A DNA stretch of 64,000 bases from contig JADLHT010000034.1 in assembly GCA_020848695.1 (NCBI GenBank), positions 1-64,000 on the forward strand, given 5' to 3'. Below the pieces are notes generated by a model. It searched no databases, had not been told where the DNA came from, and saw only the letters and a program-made list of their open reading frames with translations. The position numbers and the translations under genes are program-made. Of this stretch, positions 27,033-36,251 are shown one piece after another (the stretch's first letter is position 1; each line of letters starts with the position of its first letter). This DNA comes from Saprospiraceae bacterium (lineage in GTDB: Bacteria; Bacteroidota; Bacteroidia; Chitinophagales; Saprospiraceae).

Positions 27033-28700
27033 TCACTTCCGATCAGAAGCTTTTTGTATTCTGATGGGTCTTCCTTTAAAAGATCCATTTCTGGACTTAA
27101 TCATTATTTCGGCACTTTCCGTATCTGTCATAAAGAAAGAATAGACCCCTTTCATCTCAATATCTTTGACTGCACGTCCACTGACTTTAGTTGTTTTGAA
27201 GACTATTTCCCGCAAATCGTCATACTTGATCTCGTCTTTTTTTCCGAGATTAATGAACACTCTAATCATTGATCCGTTGTTCCCACCTCGGTCACGTTCT
27301 CTTCTTGAAGATGAATTTCGGTTAGAACCCCTGTCTGAGCGATCCATTCTAGAAGTTGAATTTCGCTGTTCTTTAGCTCTCTCATCAATGTTTAAATCGA
27401 TCTCTGTGTTGTTAAGTTTCATTCTGTTGATCTCCTGGGAAACTAACTTTTGTACAATTTCTTCCTTGCTCATTTTCATCAATGGCCAGACCAATTCATT
27501 GTTCAACTCTGACATCATTTCATTTTGTTCGTGAGCAAATGCTTCAATAAATCTTTTCAATCTGGTATTGACAATATCCTGACCTTTCGGTATAAGGTAT
27601 CTCTCAAACTTTACATTGATTAGTTTTTCAATTTGATGAAGTTTATACGCTTCCCGAATATGGAGTAGGGCAATTGATACTCCTTTTTGACCCGCTCTGG
27701 CCGTTCGTCCGGAACGATGAGTATAATTCTCAATATCATCCGGTAGATGAAAATGAATGATATGTGTTAAATTTTTCACATCAATTCCTCTTGCAGCAAC
27801 ATCAGTTGCTAGCAATAATTTTATGGCTTTATGACGGAATCGGTGCATCACCTTATCTCGCTGAGTCTGAGCCAGGTCACCATGAAGACAGTCAGCAGTA
27901 TATCCATCTCTTATGAGGTGATCGCTAATTTCTTGAGTTTCTATTTTGGTTGAACAAAAAACAATTCCATAAAAATCTTCATGAAAGTCTATTATCCTCT
28001 TTAATGCTGGATATTTATCCTTAGCATTTAACACCGCGTACTGATGTGAAATATTTTGTTGCGCCGAATTTTTCTTTCCAATGGTTATTTCTTCTGCACC
28101 TTTCAAATAAGTATTTGCAATTTTTCTAATGTCAGAAGACATTGTTGCAGAAAAAAGTCCGGTAAGTTTTTCATCCGGAGTTTTGCTGAGTATGCTTTCC
28201 ATATCATCGCGAAAGCCCATATTCAACATCTCATCGGCTTCATCCAGAACTACTGTTTGCACCCGATTTAATTTTACAACTTTCCGATCGATAAGGTCGA
28301 TTAATCTTCCCGGCGTTGCAACAATAATGTGTGCGGATTGCTTCAATTCTTTGATTTGGTTTACAATACTGCTACCACCATAGACAGCGACAATCTTTAT
28401 TCCCCGTATATACTTAGAATAATTTTTTAAATCAGAAGTAATTTGATTACACAACTCACGTGTCGGTGTAATAATTAACGCTTGTGTAAAGTTTTCACTT
28501 AAATCTACATTCTGTAATATCGGTGTACCGAAAGCTGCAGTCTTTCCTGTTCCTGTCTGAGCAAGAGCTAAAAGATCAGATTTTCTGCTTAAAAAAAATG
28601 GAATTGCATGCTTCTGTACATCAGTAGGATTTTCAAATCCCAATTCATGCAAGGCTTTACAAATAGGTTCATTCAAACCTAAACTCTCAAATGGATTCAT
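27033..28700 (-). CDS. deaD: DEAD-box RNA helicase with DbpA-type RNA-binding domain
   Basis: A 555-residue ATP-dependent RNA helicase. Q-motif and motif I (AQTGTGKTAAFGTP), Ia (ITPTRELCNQI), Ib (ATPGRLIDL), II (DEAD), III (SATMSSD), IV (VFCSTKIETQ), V (DVAARGIDV) and VI (HRSGRTARAG) are all present. After the helicase core comes an arginine/serine/glycine-rich linker (about residues 440-475) and a C-terminal ~80-residue DbpA-like domain (RVFINLGKKDEIKYDDLRE onward), as in CsdA/DeaD. Expected role: ribosome assembly and mRNA decay, especially in the cold. It is monocistronic. A minus-strand TACCTTTG at 28780-28787 is a possible -7 box, about 80 bases upstream. Confidence 0.93.
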   Translation of the reverse strand: MNPFESLGLNEPICKALHELGFENPTDVQKHAIPFFLSRKSDLLALAQTGTGKTAAFGTPILQNVDLSENFTQALIITPTRELCNQITSDLKNYSKYIRGIKIVAVYGGSSIVNQIKELKQSAHIIVATPGRLIDLIDRKVVKLNRVQTVVLDEADEMLNMGFRDDMESILSKTPDEKLTGLFSATMSSDIRKIANTYLKGAEEITIGKKNSAQQNISHQYAVLNAKDKYPALKRIIDFHEDFYGIVFCSTKIETQEISDHLIRDGYTADCLHGDLAQTQRDKVMHRFRHKAIKLLLATDVAARGIDVKNLTHIIHFHLPDDIENYTHRSGRTARAGQKGVSIALLHIREAYKLHQIEKLINVKFERYLIPKGQDIVNTRLKRFIEAFAHEQNEMMSELNNELVWPLMKMSKEEIVQKLVSQEINRMKLNNTEIDLNIDERAKEQRNSTSRMDRSDRGSNRNSSSRRERDRGGNNGSMIRVFINLGKKDEIKYDDLREIVFKTTKVSGRAVKDIEMKGVYSFFMTDTESAEIMIKSRNGSFKGRPIRIQKASDRK

Positions 28701-28789
28701 AAATTTTGTATCAGCGGACTCTTATCCTTATACGTCCGTCCGAACAAAACAAAGGATGCTGGTCCAATTAATAATAAATCAAAGGTAAT

Positions 28790-28825
28790 TTAATTGTGTG
28801 GAACTAAAATGCTATTCACAATTAA
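28790..28825 (-). terminator. hairpin downstream of the small outer-membrane protein gene
   Basis: TTAATTGTG (28790-28798) and CACAATTAA (28817-28825) pair over 9 bases with an 18-base loop, 16 bases beyond the stop of the gene at 28841. There is no strong T-run, so confidence is low. Confidence 0.3.
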
Positions 28826-28840
28826 TTAGGCAATTGTAGA

Positions 28841-29512
28841 CTAATTGTATCTGTATTGATACCCGTTAGAAAAAATCAATGACACTCCAAACTGATCAAA
28901 TCTTTCCATTCTACCTTCCAAATTGGAGTTCATATTTAAATGCTGATTGAAATCATACAGATCAAATTCTTTCCAAAGTAAAGTGTAATTAAGCCTTATT
29001 ATAAGGCCCATTCTCGCACTTATCGGAAGATCAACCTGGGTATAAAAAGTATTTCCAAATCGATTTTGTTGAAGAACTTTAAGCTTATTTTCTACACCCG
29101 TAACCCTGTTTTTAATATTAAACAATTGAAAATCAAAGCTTGATCCAAATGCTAATAATCCAAATGCAGACTCCAGTCCAATACTATAAATTTGTTTGTT
29201 GAGAAAATATTCGCTTCTTATTTCACTGGCCCCTTGGATTAAACTTGAATTCTTGTGAATATCATTATTCCACATTCCTACAAAAGAAATACGGTCCACC
29301 TGTTGCCTGACACCAATATAGAGACCGTGAAATCCATGAAGATTATTAAATGAATTTGAATACTCCGGATGTTGAGCATTATTATAAGTCCACATTTCGT
29401 TCATTGTATTAAGTGTTGACCAATTGTAACGATAGCCAACCTGAAAATTAAATTGTGCAAATGAATTTTCTACAATAAATAGTAATATATATATGTATAA
29501 TACTCTAATCAT
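28841..29512 (-). CDS. small outer-membrane beta-barrel-like protein, function unknown
   Basis: A 223-residue protein with a signal peptide (MIRVLYIYILLFIVENSFA) and a mature part rich in aromatic and alternating hydrophobic residues, such as FNFQVGYRYNW, GLYIGVRQQVD and ARMGLIIRLNYTLLW, ending FGVSLIFSNGYQYRYN. This suggests an 8-stranded outer-membrane barrel in the style of OmpA- or PorV-like small barrels, but no specific family is recognised. An ATG at 29527 lies inside a TAnnTTTG promoter element, so 29512 is preferred; it also begins the better signal peptide. The gene stands alone between the helicase and the divergent glycosyltransferase. Confidence 0.65.
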   Translation of the reverse strand: MIRVLYIYILLFIVENSFAQFNFQVGYRYNWSTLNTMNEMWTYNNAQHPEYSNSFNNLHGFHGLYIGVRQQVDRISFVGMWNNDIHKNSSLIQGASEIRSEYFLNKQIYSIGLESAFGLLAFGSSFDFQLFNIKNRVTGVENKLKVLQQNRFGNTFYTQVDLPISARMGLIIRLNYTLLWKEFDLYDFNQHLNMNSNLEGRMERFDQFGVSLIFSNGYQYRYN

Positions 29513-29524
29513 TAGATTCAAAAA

Positions 29525-29532
29525 CAAATATA
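29525..29532 (-). promoter_or_regulatory. -7 promoter element of the small outer-membrane protein
   Basis: Minus-strand TATATTTG (TAnnTTTG), 12 bases before the chosen ATG at 29512. It overlaps the alternative ATG at 29527 and so decides the start. Confidence 0.45.
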
Positions 29533-29609
29533 GGAAACATATATAATTTTTTTACATTTATTTATATTTCAATATCCTTATTAATTTTACGCGTTAATAG
29601 AATTTCAAC

Positions 29610-31466
29610 ATGGTCTTTATTGAAAGCATTTCGAACAACAAATGGCTATCCTCAGGATTAATTATATTGGTATCTCTTTTGCTCTACTTCAGATGTTTTA
29701 ATTATGGATTTGCATTGGATGATACCATTGTTTATGATGAAAACAAATTTGTTGCTAAAGGCTTTAGCGGAATTTATGATATACTAAGTAAAGAATCCTT
29801 TACCGGTTACTTTGGGCAACAACAAAATTATGTTGCAGGAGCAAGATATAGACCTCTCTCCCTTATTACCTTTGCTGTCGAACATCAAATTTGGGGTAAA
29901 AAACCTGAACTTGCCCATATTATTAATGTACTGATATATGGATTCTGTGGTGTTGTCCTGCTTGGATTTTTTAAACGAATCAAAGCAGCTTTAAATTGGT
30001 CTTCAATACTTGTTTTTTGTGCTTCTTTGTTATTTATTGCACATCCGATTCATACAGAAGCTGTTGCTAATATTAAGGGTAGAGATGAATTAATGTGTAT
30101 GCTCTTCAGCATTATTTCAATGAACTATCTATTGGACTATATCGATTTTAGAAAAATCAAATTTCTTCTCATTTCAATGTTTTCGTATTTTCTAGCACTT
30201 ATGTCCAAAGAGAATGCGATTACTTTTCTCGCTATTTTCCCTTTGACTGTTTTCTACTTCAGAAATTTTAGTTTCCTTCAAAGTATTAAACAAACTTTTA
30301 CATTATGGATTCCTGCAATTCTATTTTTAATAATTAGAAGTAAGGTATTGGGATTTTTCTTTGGCAATAGTACGGTTATTCTTGACCTTATGAACAATCC
30401 ATTTGTTGGAATGAGAATTGACGAGAAAATTTCAACCATCATACTATGTATCGGATGGTACATCAAATTATTATTTATTCCCCATCCATTAACCCATGAT
30501 TATTATCCATATCATGTTCCAAAAATTGGTTTTAACGATTCTTTGAGTTGGATTGCGATTGTTTCAGTACTGAGCATTTTGATATTATCATTTATTTTTA
30601 GAAAGAAAAATGCTTTACAGGGATATGCAGTACTTTTTTTCTTTATCAGTATATCCATTGTTTCCAATGTATTTTTTCCGGTAGGAACTTTTATGAATGA
30701 ACGATTTCTATTTATAGCTTCTATCTCATTTATTATGCTTCTCATTGAATTTTTCAGTTGGCTTAGCAAAAGATATAATGCCTACCCAAATTTATCATTA
30801 AGCTGTATTGGAGGAATTTTTCTGATATATTCCTTTCTAACGATTACCAGGGTTCCGGCTTGGATGAGCGGTGATTCTTTAAATTTTTCAGCAATAAACG
30901 TATCTAAAAACAGTGCGCGAATTAATCTTTTTATGGGCGTTACTTACTTTAAGAAAGCAGAAGTTGAAGCTGATCCAGCTAAGAAGAAGAAAAACCTTGA
31001 TGAAGCAAGTCGATATATAGATAAGGCCTTATTTATTTTTCCGAACTATGGGCAAGGTCTAAATATGAAAGCCGGTATTTTAGCAGAATATCATAAACTT
31101 AGTGGTGGTACTGAAGATTTTTTAATCTATATTGAGAAAGTAGTAGAGAAAGAACCAAATCTCAAATTTGTCAATGATTATCTTAAATATATTGGACAAG
31201 AGCCAAATAATAAAGCGCTTCTATATGAATTCTATTCCAATACAGGTTATAATCTGTTCTATAAAAAACAAAGATTGATTGAACCTTCAATTATGTATCT
31301 GGAAGAAGCCTACAAATTAAGAAGAAATGAAAAACCGCTTTTAGAAAGAATGATTGATGTTTATTCAAATGCAATTGCCTCCAACCGATTAAAAAGTAAG
31401 CAAATGAATGATTATAAAAACAGATTAGATGAATTAAAATTATACTATCAGATAATATTACAATAA
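29610..31466 (+). CDS. TMTC-like membrane glycosyltransferase (GT-C) with TPR tail
   Basis: A 618-residue polytopic protein with about 10-11 membrane segments in the first ~410 residues. The GT-C Asp pair is in GFALDDTIVYDENKF (about residues 33-47), and AHPIHTEAVANIKGRDEL (about residues 143-160) closely resembles the conserved TMTC region (HPIHTEAV...R.EL). After the membrane part, about 200 residues form helical tetratricopeptide-like repeats (SRYIDKALFIFPNYGQ, IMYLEEAYKLRRNEKPL). TMTC1-4 are eukaryotic O-mannosyltransferases acting on cadherins; Bacteroidota also glycosylate secreted proteins by O-mannosylation. The likely role is protein O-glycosylation at the inner membrane, which is inferred. 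It overlaps dprA by 1 base and starts a three-gene operon. Confidence 0.75.
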   Translation: MVFIESISNNKWLSSGLIILVSLLLYFRCFNYGFALDDTIVYDENKFVAKGFSGIYDILSKESFTGYFGQQQNYVAGARYRPLSLITFAVEHQIWGKKPELAHIINVLIYGFCGVVLLGFFKRIKAALNWSSILVFCASLLFIAHPIHTEAVANIKGRDELMCMLFSIISMNYLLDYIDFRKIKFLLISMFSYFLALMSKENAITFLAIFPLTVFYFRNFSFLQSIKQTFTLWIPAILFLIIRSKVLGFFFGNSTVILDLMNNPFVGMRIDEKISTIILCIGWYIKLLFIPHPLTHDYYPYHVPKIGFNDSLSWIAIVSVLSILILSFIFRKKNALQGYAVLFFFISISIVSNVFFPVGTFMNERFLFIASISFIMLLIEFFSWLSKRYNAYPNLSLSCIGGIFLIYSFLTITRVPAWMSGDSLNFSAINVSKNSARINLFMGVTYFKKAEVEADPAKKKKNLDEASRYIDKALFIFPNYGQGLNMKAGILAEYHKLSGGTEDFLIYIEKVVEKEPNLKFVNDYLKYIGQEPNNKALLYEFYSNTGYNLFYKKQRLIEPSIMYLEEAYKLRRNEKPLLERMIDVYSNAIASNRLKSKQMNDYKNRLDELKLYYQIILQ

Positions 31467-32569
31467 TGTCAAGCTTGTACTATGAAATTGCCCTAAGCAA
31501 AGTATTTCATGTAGGTCCGATCAATGCGCGGTTATTGATTAGTTATTGCGGAAATGCAGAAGCTGTATTTAAAGAAAAAAAAAGCAAGCTTCTAAAAATT
31601 CCGGGTATTGGAAAAGCGACAATTGATCAAATCAATCTTGAATCCGTATTAGAAGCCACTGAAAAGGAAATTGAATTTGTTGATAAAAATCAATTGAAAA
31701 CATTTTTCTTTTTAAATGAAGATTACCCTTCAAGATTGAAAAACTATGCAGATACACCTATTATATTGTATTACAAGGGAACAGTCGATTTAAATTTTCC
31801 CAGAATGATTGCTATAGTTGGCACTCGAAATATTTCTGAATATGGCAAGCAGGTTACCTGCAAATTAATTAAGGAAATTAACTCAGCACAAGTGGTTGTA
31901 GTAAGTGGACTGGCCTATGGAGTTGATACAGAAGCACATCGTCAATGTTTGTTGGAAAATATTCCTACTATCGGAGTCTTAGGTCATGGTTTGGATAAAA
32001 CATATCCTTCCGGAAACAGGAAGCTCGCTGAAAAAATGACTTCAAATGGCGGTCTGTTAACGCAATTCGGAATAAGAACAGTCCCTGATCGGGAAAACTT
32101 CCCATTAAGAAACAAGGTTATTGCTGCACTTTCTGATGTAACCTTAGTGGTTGAATCGAGAATTAAAGGTGGAAGTATTATTACTGCAGAATTTGCTAAC
32201 GATTACAACAAAGACGTATTTGCGGTTCCGGGCAGAGTAAATGATGAATTGTCTGAAGGTTGTAATCATCTTATTAAAAATAATAAGGCAAACATCTTTT
32301 CGAGTACTGATGACTTACTGGAATTTATGCAATGGAAACAAAACAAAAAAGAATTATTCGCCTCAAAAAAATCTGAATTGGTCTTCGATTTAGAGCCTGA
32401 TGAAAATGCAGTTGTATCAGTCTTACACAATAACAATAAGATTCACATAGACTACTTGCATAAATGCCTTACCTTTACACCGGGTCTCTTGGCCAGCCTT
32501 TTACTTAATCTTGAATTTAAAGGTGTTGTTAAAGAATTGCCGGGGAAATTTTATATACTCAATAGCTAG
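31466..32569 (+). CDS. dprA: DNA-processing protein DprA
   Basis: A 367-residue DprA/Smf, which loads RecA on incoming single-stranded DNA during transformation. A helix-hairpin-helix N-terminus (LLKIPGIGKATIDQI) precedes the Rossmann-fold core: VGTRNISEYGKQV, VSGLAYGVDTEAHR, LGHGLDKTYPSGNRKLAEKM, NFPLRNKVIAALSD and VESRIKGGSIITAEFAND. A winged-helix C-terminal domain follows (LHKCLTFTPGLLASLLLNLE). All core motifs are intact. It overlaps the upstream gene by 1 base and is followed 2 bases later by the phosphatase, so it is part of one transcript. DprA is present in most bacteria, so this is weak evidence of competence. Confidence 0.96.
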   Translation: MSSLYYEIALSKVFHVGPINARLLISYCGNAEAVFKEKKSKLLKIPGIGKATIDQINLESVLEATEKEIEFVDKNQLKTFFFLNEDYPSRLKNYADTPIILYYKGTVDLNFPRMIAIVGTRNISEYGKQVTCKLIKEINSAQVVVVSGLAYGVDTEAHRQCLLENIPTIGVLGHGLDKTYPSGNRKLAEKMTSNGGLLTQFGIRTVPDRENFPLRNKVIAALSDVTLVVESRIKGGSIITAEFANDYNKDVFAVPGRVNDELSEGCNHLIKNNKANIFSSTDDLLEFMQWKQNKKELFASKKSELVFDLEPDENAVVSVLHNNNKIHIDYLHKCLTFTPGLLASLLLNLEFKGVVKELPGKFYILNS

Positions 32570-32571
32570 AA

Positions 32572-33684
32572 ATGAGTAAATTCTATATTCTTATTGTTTT
32601 ACTTTTTATTCAGTGTACAGGTTCTTTAGTATTAAAGGAGACCAACAATCCAAAGACCAAACCCTTTAAAACAAAATTAAACAAACCAAAAAATATTGTC
32701 CTGGTTATTGGTGACGGTATGGGTCTTGCACAAATGACTGCATTGATGTACAATTCAGAAGTTACAATTGCAGTTGAACGATGTCCTTCAATTGGTTTGC
32801 ATAAACAAGCTGCAGCCAACAATTTAATAACGGATTCTGCAGCAGGTGCAACTGCATTTTCAATTGGTCTTAAAACCACGAATGCTTATCTTGGTATTGA
32901 TCAGAATGGAGTAAGCCATGAAACAATTTTGGAAGAAACCTCCCGAAAAGACTATGCTACTGGGATTGTAGTGAGTTCAACTATAGTTCACGCAACACCG
33001 GCAGCATTTGTCTCACATAATCACAACAGGAATAATTATGAAGAAATTGCCATTGATATATTAGATTCCGGTTGTGATCTTATTATAGGCGGAGGGCAGA
33101 AATACTTTACAAGAAGATCAGATTCTTTGGATTTAATTTCCAGATTTCAGCAAAGAAACTATTATGTTACGGATTATTTTAATACAGATTATTCTGAACT
33201 TCGTTTAGATAGCATTGATAAACTATTGTACTTTACTGCAGATGGAGACCCTCTTCCATATGCTCAAGGCAGAAATTATATGATCAAAGCTAGTCTTGAT
33301 GCATTAAATTTTTTAGATAATAAAAACGAAAATCCTTTCTTTCTTTTGATTGAAGGATCTCAAATAGATTGGGGAGGGCATTCCAATGAATTCAATTATG
33401 TTTTGGATGAGATGAAGGAATTCAATCAAATGCTTAATGAAATACTAGATTGGGCTGAAAAGGATGGAAACACTTTAGTTGTTATTACCGGGGATCATGA
33501 GACAGGAGGACTCAGCATTTTAAATGGATCTAAAAAAGGAAAATTGCTTCCCCATTTTTCAACCGGAAGCCATACAGCGATAATGGTACCTGTGTATGTT
33601 TTTGGACCCGGTTCTGAGAATTTTTGCGGGATATATGAGAATACGGAAATATATTCAAAAATGAGAAGCCTTTTGTTCAAATAG
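32572..33684 (+). CDS. phoA: alkaline phosphatase, lipoprotein
   Basis: A 370-residue alkaline-phosphatase-superfamily enzyme with a lipoprotein signal (LLFIQC, Cys15). Metal and nucleophile motifs are present: VIGDGMGLAQM, TDSAAGATAFSIG with the nucleophilic Ser, SHNHNRNNYEEIA, EGSQIDWGGHSN, ITGDHETGGLS and TGSHTAIMVPVYVFG. It should release phosphate from phosphomonoesters outside the inner membrane. It is shorter than E. coli PhoA (471) and lacks some surface loops. It follows dprA by 2 bases and converges with murI. No Pho-box-like repeat was found, since it is inside an operon. Confidence 0.92.
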   Translation: MSKFYILIVLLFIQCTGSLVLKETNNPKTKPFKTKLNKPKNIVLVIGDGMGLAQMTALMYNSEVTIAVERCPSIGLHKQAAANNLITDSAAGATAFSIGLKTTNAYLGIDQNGVSHETILEETSRKDYATGIVVSSTIVHATPAAFVSHNHNRNNYEEIAIDILDSGCDLIIGGGQKYFTRRSDSLDLISRFQQRNYYVTDYFNTDYSELRLDSIDKLLYFTADGDPLPYAQGRNYMIKASLDALNFLDNKNENPFFLLIEGSQIDWGGHSNEFNYVLDEMKEFNQMLNEILDWAEKDGNTLVVITGDHETGGLSILNGSKKGKLLPHFSTGSHTAIMVPVYVFGPGSENFCGIYENTEIYSKMRSLLFK

Positions 33685-33699
33685 CTTTTTTGAAAAGTG

Positions 33700-34506
33700 T
33701 CAATACTCTATTCTTTTAAGTGCAACATTTTCTCCATAGAAGACTTTGGCGGTTTCTGCAAAATGAGTTGAATAATCTGTAACATAAAATTCATCTTCTG
33801 ATTTTATCCCATTGTTTAATAATTGTTCAATCTGCAGAATACTTTTTAATTTTCGTGCAACAACTTCTGCTGAATCAAAAATCGGAATTGATGAATTATA
33901 AAAATTATTGATCTGTGCTTTTATTAACGGATAGTGTGTACAAGCAAGAACCAATGAATCAATATCTTTTAACTCAGGCATCGAGAGATATTCATTAAGG
34001 ACAGCAGAAGAAATATTATTATTGTAAAAGCCCTCTTCAATCATTGGGGCCAACAGTGGAGTTGCAAGAATAGAAAATACCAATTCCTTCTTGCGTCTAA
34101 TAAGTTTTTCTTGATAAACACCTGATTCAACCGTTGCCTTTGTTGCAATAATTCCTATATGTTTTATATTATCTCTGGATATTATGTATTCGACCATTGG
34201 ATCAATTACATTGATTACCGGAAGTTTACCTTTGAAGCTATCTCGTAGTTTTTCATAAGCCGCTGCTGAAGCTGTATTACAGGCAATTACCAAAGCTTTA
34301 CACTTATGATGATCAATGAGATATTGAGATATATCCGTTGAATAATTCCTAATTAATTCTGAAGACTTGTCTCCATAAGGCATATGGGCTGTGTCGCCAA
34401 TATATATCAGTTTTTCATTAGGTAATTGCTTATGGATAGCCTGGGCAACCGTTAATCCACCGATTCCCGAATCAAAAATTCCAATAGCGCCGGCCGAATG
34501 GGCCAT
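33700..34506 (-). CDS. murI: glutamate racemase
   Basis: A 268-residue glutamate racemase that makes D-glutamate for peptidoglycan. Signatures: GIFDSGIGGLTVAQAI at the start, IGDTAHMPYGDKS, first catalytic Cys in LVIACNTASAAA and second in SLVLACTHYPLIK. Length and motifs are ordinary. It is the third gene of ompH-ompH-murI, 4 bases after the second ompH, an arrangement common in Bacteroidota, where bamA usually precedes the two ompH genes; here bamA is not adjacent. Confidence 0.96.
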   Translation of the reverse strand: MAHSAGAIGIFDSGIGGLTVAQAIHKQLPNEKLIYIGDTAHMPYGDKSSELIRNYSTDISQYLIDHHKCKALVIACNTASAAAYEKLRDSFKGKLPVINVIDPMVEYIISRDNIKHIGIIATKATVESGVYQEKLIRRKKELVFSILATPLLAPMIEEGFYNNNISSAVLNEYLSMPELKDIDSLVLACTHYPLIKAQINNFYNSSIPIFDSAEVVARKLKSILQIEQLLNNGIKSEDEFYVTDYSTHFAETAKVFYGENVALKRIEY

Positions 34507-34510
34507 TGAA

Positions 34511-35032
34511 TTAAATACCTAACTTGGCTTTTACCAAAGGCATGATATCCAGTGATTCTTGTGCAAAAAGTAAAATCCCTGAACTTGAATCAAAAATATA
34601 GGTAAATTGATTTTCAGCAGCAACCTCTTTAATGATCTTGTTAACTTTGTCGATGATCGGTTGAAGCATTTCTTGTCTCTTTGCCATCAATTGCTTTTGA
34701 ACATCCTGTTCAAATTTACCAATTTCAGCTTCCTGTTCTTTTAACTTTTTTGCATCATCTTCTAATGCTTTAGGAGAAATTTCACCGGATTGTTCTTTGC
34801 GTTGCAACTCCTTATACTTGTTTTCAAGATCGGCAACCATCTGTTGACCCTTTTTTTCAAGTTGAGCTTGTAGAGCTTCCAGATTTGAATTTGCTTGTTT
34901 GACCTCCGGAATATCACTTAACAAGGATTGGGAATTCAGATAACCAAATTTTGCCACAGTCTGTCCAAATGATTGACTTGATAAGAAAAGCACAAGGAAA
35001 AGAAGAGAATACTTAAATATGTTGATTTTCAT
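34511..35032 (-). CDS. skp: OmpH/Skp-family periplasmic chaperone
   Basis: A 173-residue Skp-like chaperone that holds unfolded outer-membrane proteins in the periplasm. The signal peptide MKINIFKYSLLFLVLFLSSQ... ends near residue 24, then KFGYLNSQSLLSDIPEVKQANSN starts the mature chain. A coiled-coil of about 80 residues (EKKGQQMVADLENKYKELQRK through LAKRQEMLQP) makes the tentacle and the C-terminal IIDKVNKIIKEVAAENQFTYIFDSS closes the body. The ATG at 35065 would put 11 basic residues before the signal peptide, so 35032 is preferred. It is the second of two tandem ompH genes. Confidence 0.9.
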   Translation of the reverse strand: MKINIFKYSLLFLVLFLSSQSFGQTVAKFGYLNSQSLLSDIPEVKQANSNLEALQAQLEKKGQQMVADLENKYKELQRKEQSGEISPKALEDDAKKLKEQEAEIGKFEQDVQKQLMAKRQEMLQPIIDKVNKIIKEVAAENQFTYIFDSSSGILLFAQESLDIMPLVKAKLGI

Positions 35033-35081
35033 TTTTAATTTTATTAAAAGGCGACAAATATACATTTATATCAGATAACAA

Positions 35082-35618
35082 TTAATTTTTAATTACCGTC
35101 CTGAATTTTTTTAGAATTTCTTCCGTTTTGTCGAGTTCCTTACTGTAAAAAATTATTCCTGCAGATCCACTGGTATCAAAAATAGCTTCATATCCTTTCA
35201 AAGCTGCAAAATCTTGTATTGCAGTTAATACCTTATCTTGAATAGGTCTTACGAGGTCCTGCCTTTTTTTAAACAATTGGCCATCATCTCCAAATTTATC
35301 TTTCTGCATCTTTCGAGCCTCCTTTTCTCGGTTCATAATTTCTTCTTCACGTTGTTTTTTCTGATCTTCAGTGAGAAGTACTTGCTCTGCCTGATATTTG
35401 TTATACATCGCTTTTATCTTATCATATTCTACAGCAATTTCTTGTTTCCAAATGGCTGCAATTTTATCCAGTTCATCTTGCGCTTTTTTGTAATCTTCAA
35501 GATTTTCCAGAACTCGATTAACATCAACCAATGCAAATTTTTGAGCAAAAGAATTTGTATTAAAGGTCAGGAGAAAGAGACAGACCGGAATAAGCTTAAT
35601 GTAATTCATTGTTTTCAT
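35082..35618 (-). CDS. skp: OmpH/Skp-family periplasmic chaperone (first copy)
   Basis: A 178-residue OmpH/Skp chaperone with a signal peptide (LIPVCLFLLTFNTNSFAQ) and the start FALVDVNRVLENLEDYKKAQDE. A long charged coiled-coil (EYDKIKAMYNKYQAEQVLLT) and the C-terminal body with PIQDKVLTAIQDFAALKGYEAI follow. It is a paralogue of the next gene, and together they may form mixed trimers. ATGs at 35618 and 35609 are both possible; the difference is three residues. First gene of ompH-ompH-murI. Confidence 0.9.
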   Translation of the reverse strand: MKTMNYIKLIPVCLFLLTFNTNSFAQKFALVDVNRVLENLEDYKKAQDELDKIAAIWKQEIAVEYDKIKAMYNKYQAEQVLLTEDQKKQREEEIMNREKEARKMQKDKFGDDGQLFKKRQDLVRPIQDKVLTAIQDFAALKGYEAIFDTSGSAGIIFYSKELDKTEEILKKFRTVIKN

Positions 35619-35726
35619 TTTTTTTATCTGTTGACAAGTGATAAGAATAAAAGTTTAATATCTGATAATTGAGGGTGTGTTTATTTAAGCGTAATTTAAC
35701 TAAACGACAAAGAGTAAGTAAATAGT

Positions 35727-36251
35727 CTATAAGGTCTTTTTCTTTTTGAAAATAGGTACTGTAGAACAAGGTTCCCCATACATTATACTGTTTGCAAAAG
35801 GTAATAATAAATAGCTTGCCGTCTGATAGGCCGAAACCGGAATCTCGATATCTCCGCAGCCTTTAAGAACGATCTTCTGGTCTTTAAACTGTGACCAGTC
35901 AACCATTCGAAGCTTAGTCTCCAATAATATTTCAACGGCCTTTTCTTTATTTCCATAAATTAGGTCTCTAACTACATCTTGTGCATATCTTGCCACTAGC
36001 ATAAACGCCCATTTCGGAATTATTGCATTATTAGAACAATATACACAAAGAATTTTATCCTTGAATTTTAACCAATCCAGTTCCTGCATAGATTTTCTGA
36101 AATCCAGTTCTTTCAAAATTAATTCTTTAAAAAGAAAGTCTTTCATATCAAACTCAACCAGCTCAGATTTCGGATAATAATCTTCAAGATTAATTGTTAC
36201 AATTCCACTGCTTGCAACACGGTTAACGAGAATTTGAGAAGTCTCATTCAT
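35727..36251 (-). CDS. DUF2480-family protein
   Basis: A 174-residue cytoplasmic protein restricted to Bacteroidota. Recognised by NETSQILVNRVASSGIVTIN at the start, LEDYYP, and the C-terminal VLKGCGDIEIPVSAYQTASY and SIMYGEPCSTVPIFKKK. Two cysteines (in KGCGD and GEPCST) are strongly conserved in the family and could bind metal or form a catalytic site, but function is unknown. The ATG at 36251 overlaps the scpB stop by a few bases; an upstream ATG at 36302 lies within scpB and is less likely. The tight link to scpB suggests co-expression with a chromosome-segregation gene. Confidence 0.85.
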   Translation of the reverse strand: MNETSQILVNRVASSGIVTINLEDYYPKSELVEFDMKDFLFKELILKELDFRKSMQELDWLKFKDKILCVYCSNNAIIPKWAFMLVARYAQDVVRDLIYGNKEKAVEILLETKLRMVDWSQFKDQKIVLKGCGDIEIPVSAYQTASYLLLPFANSIMYGEPCSTVPIFKKKKTL

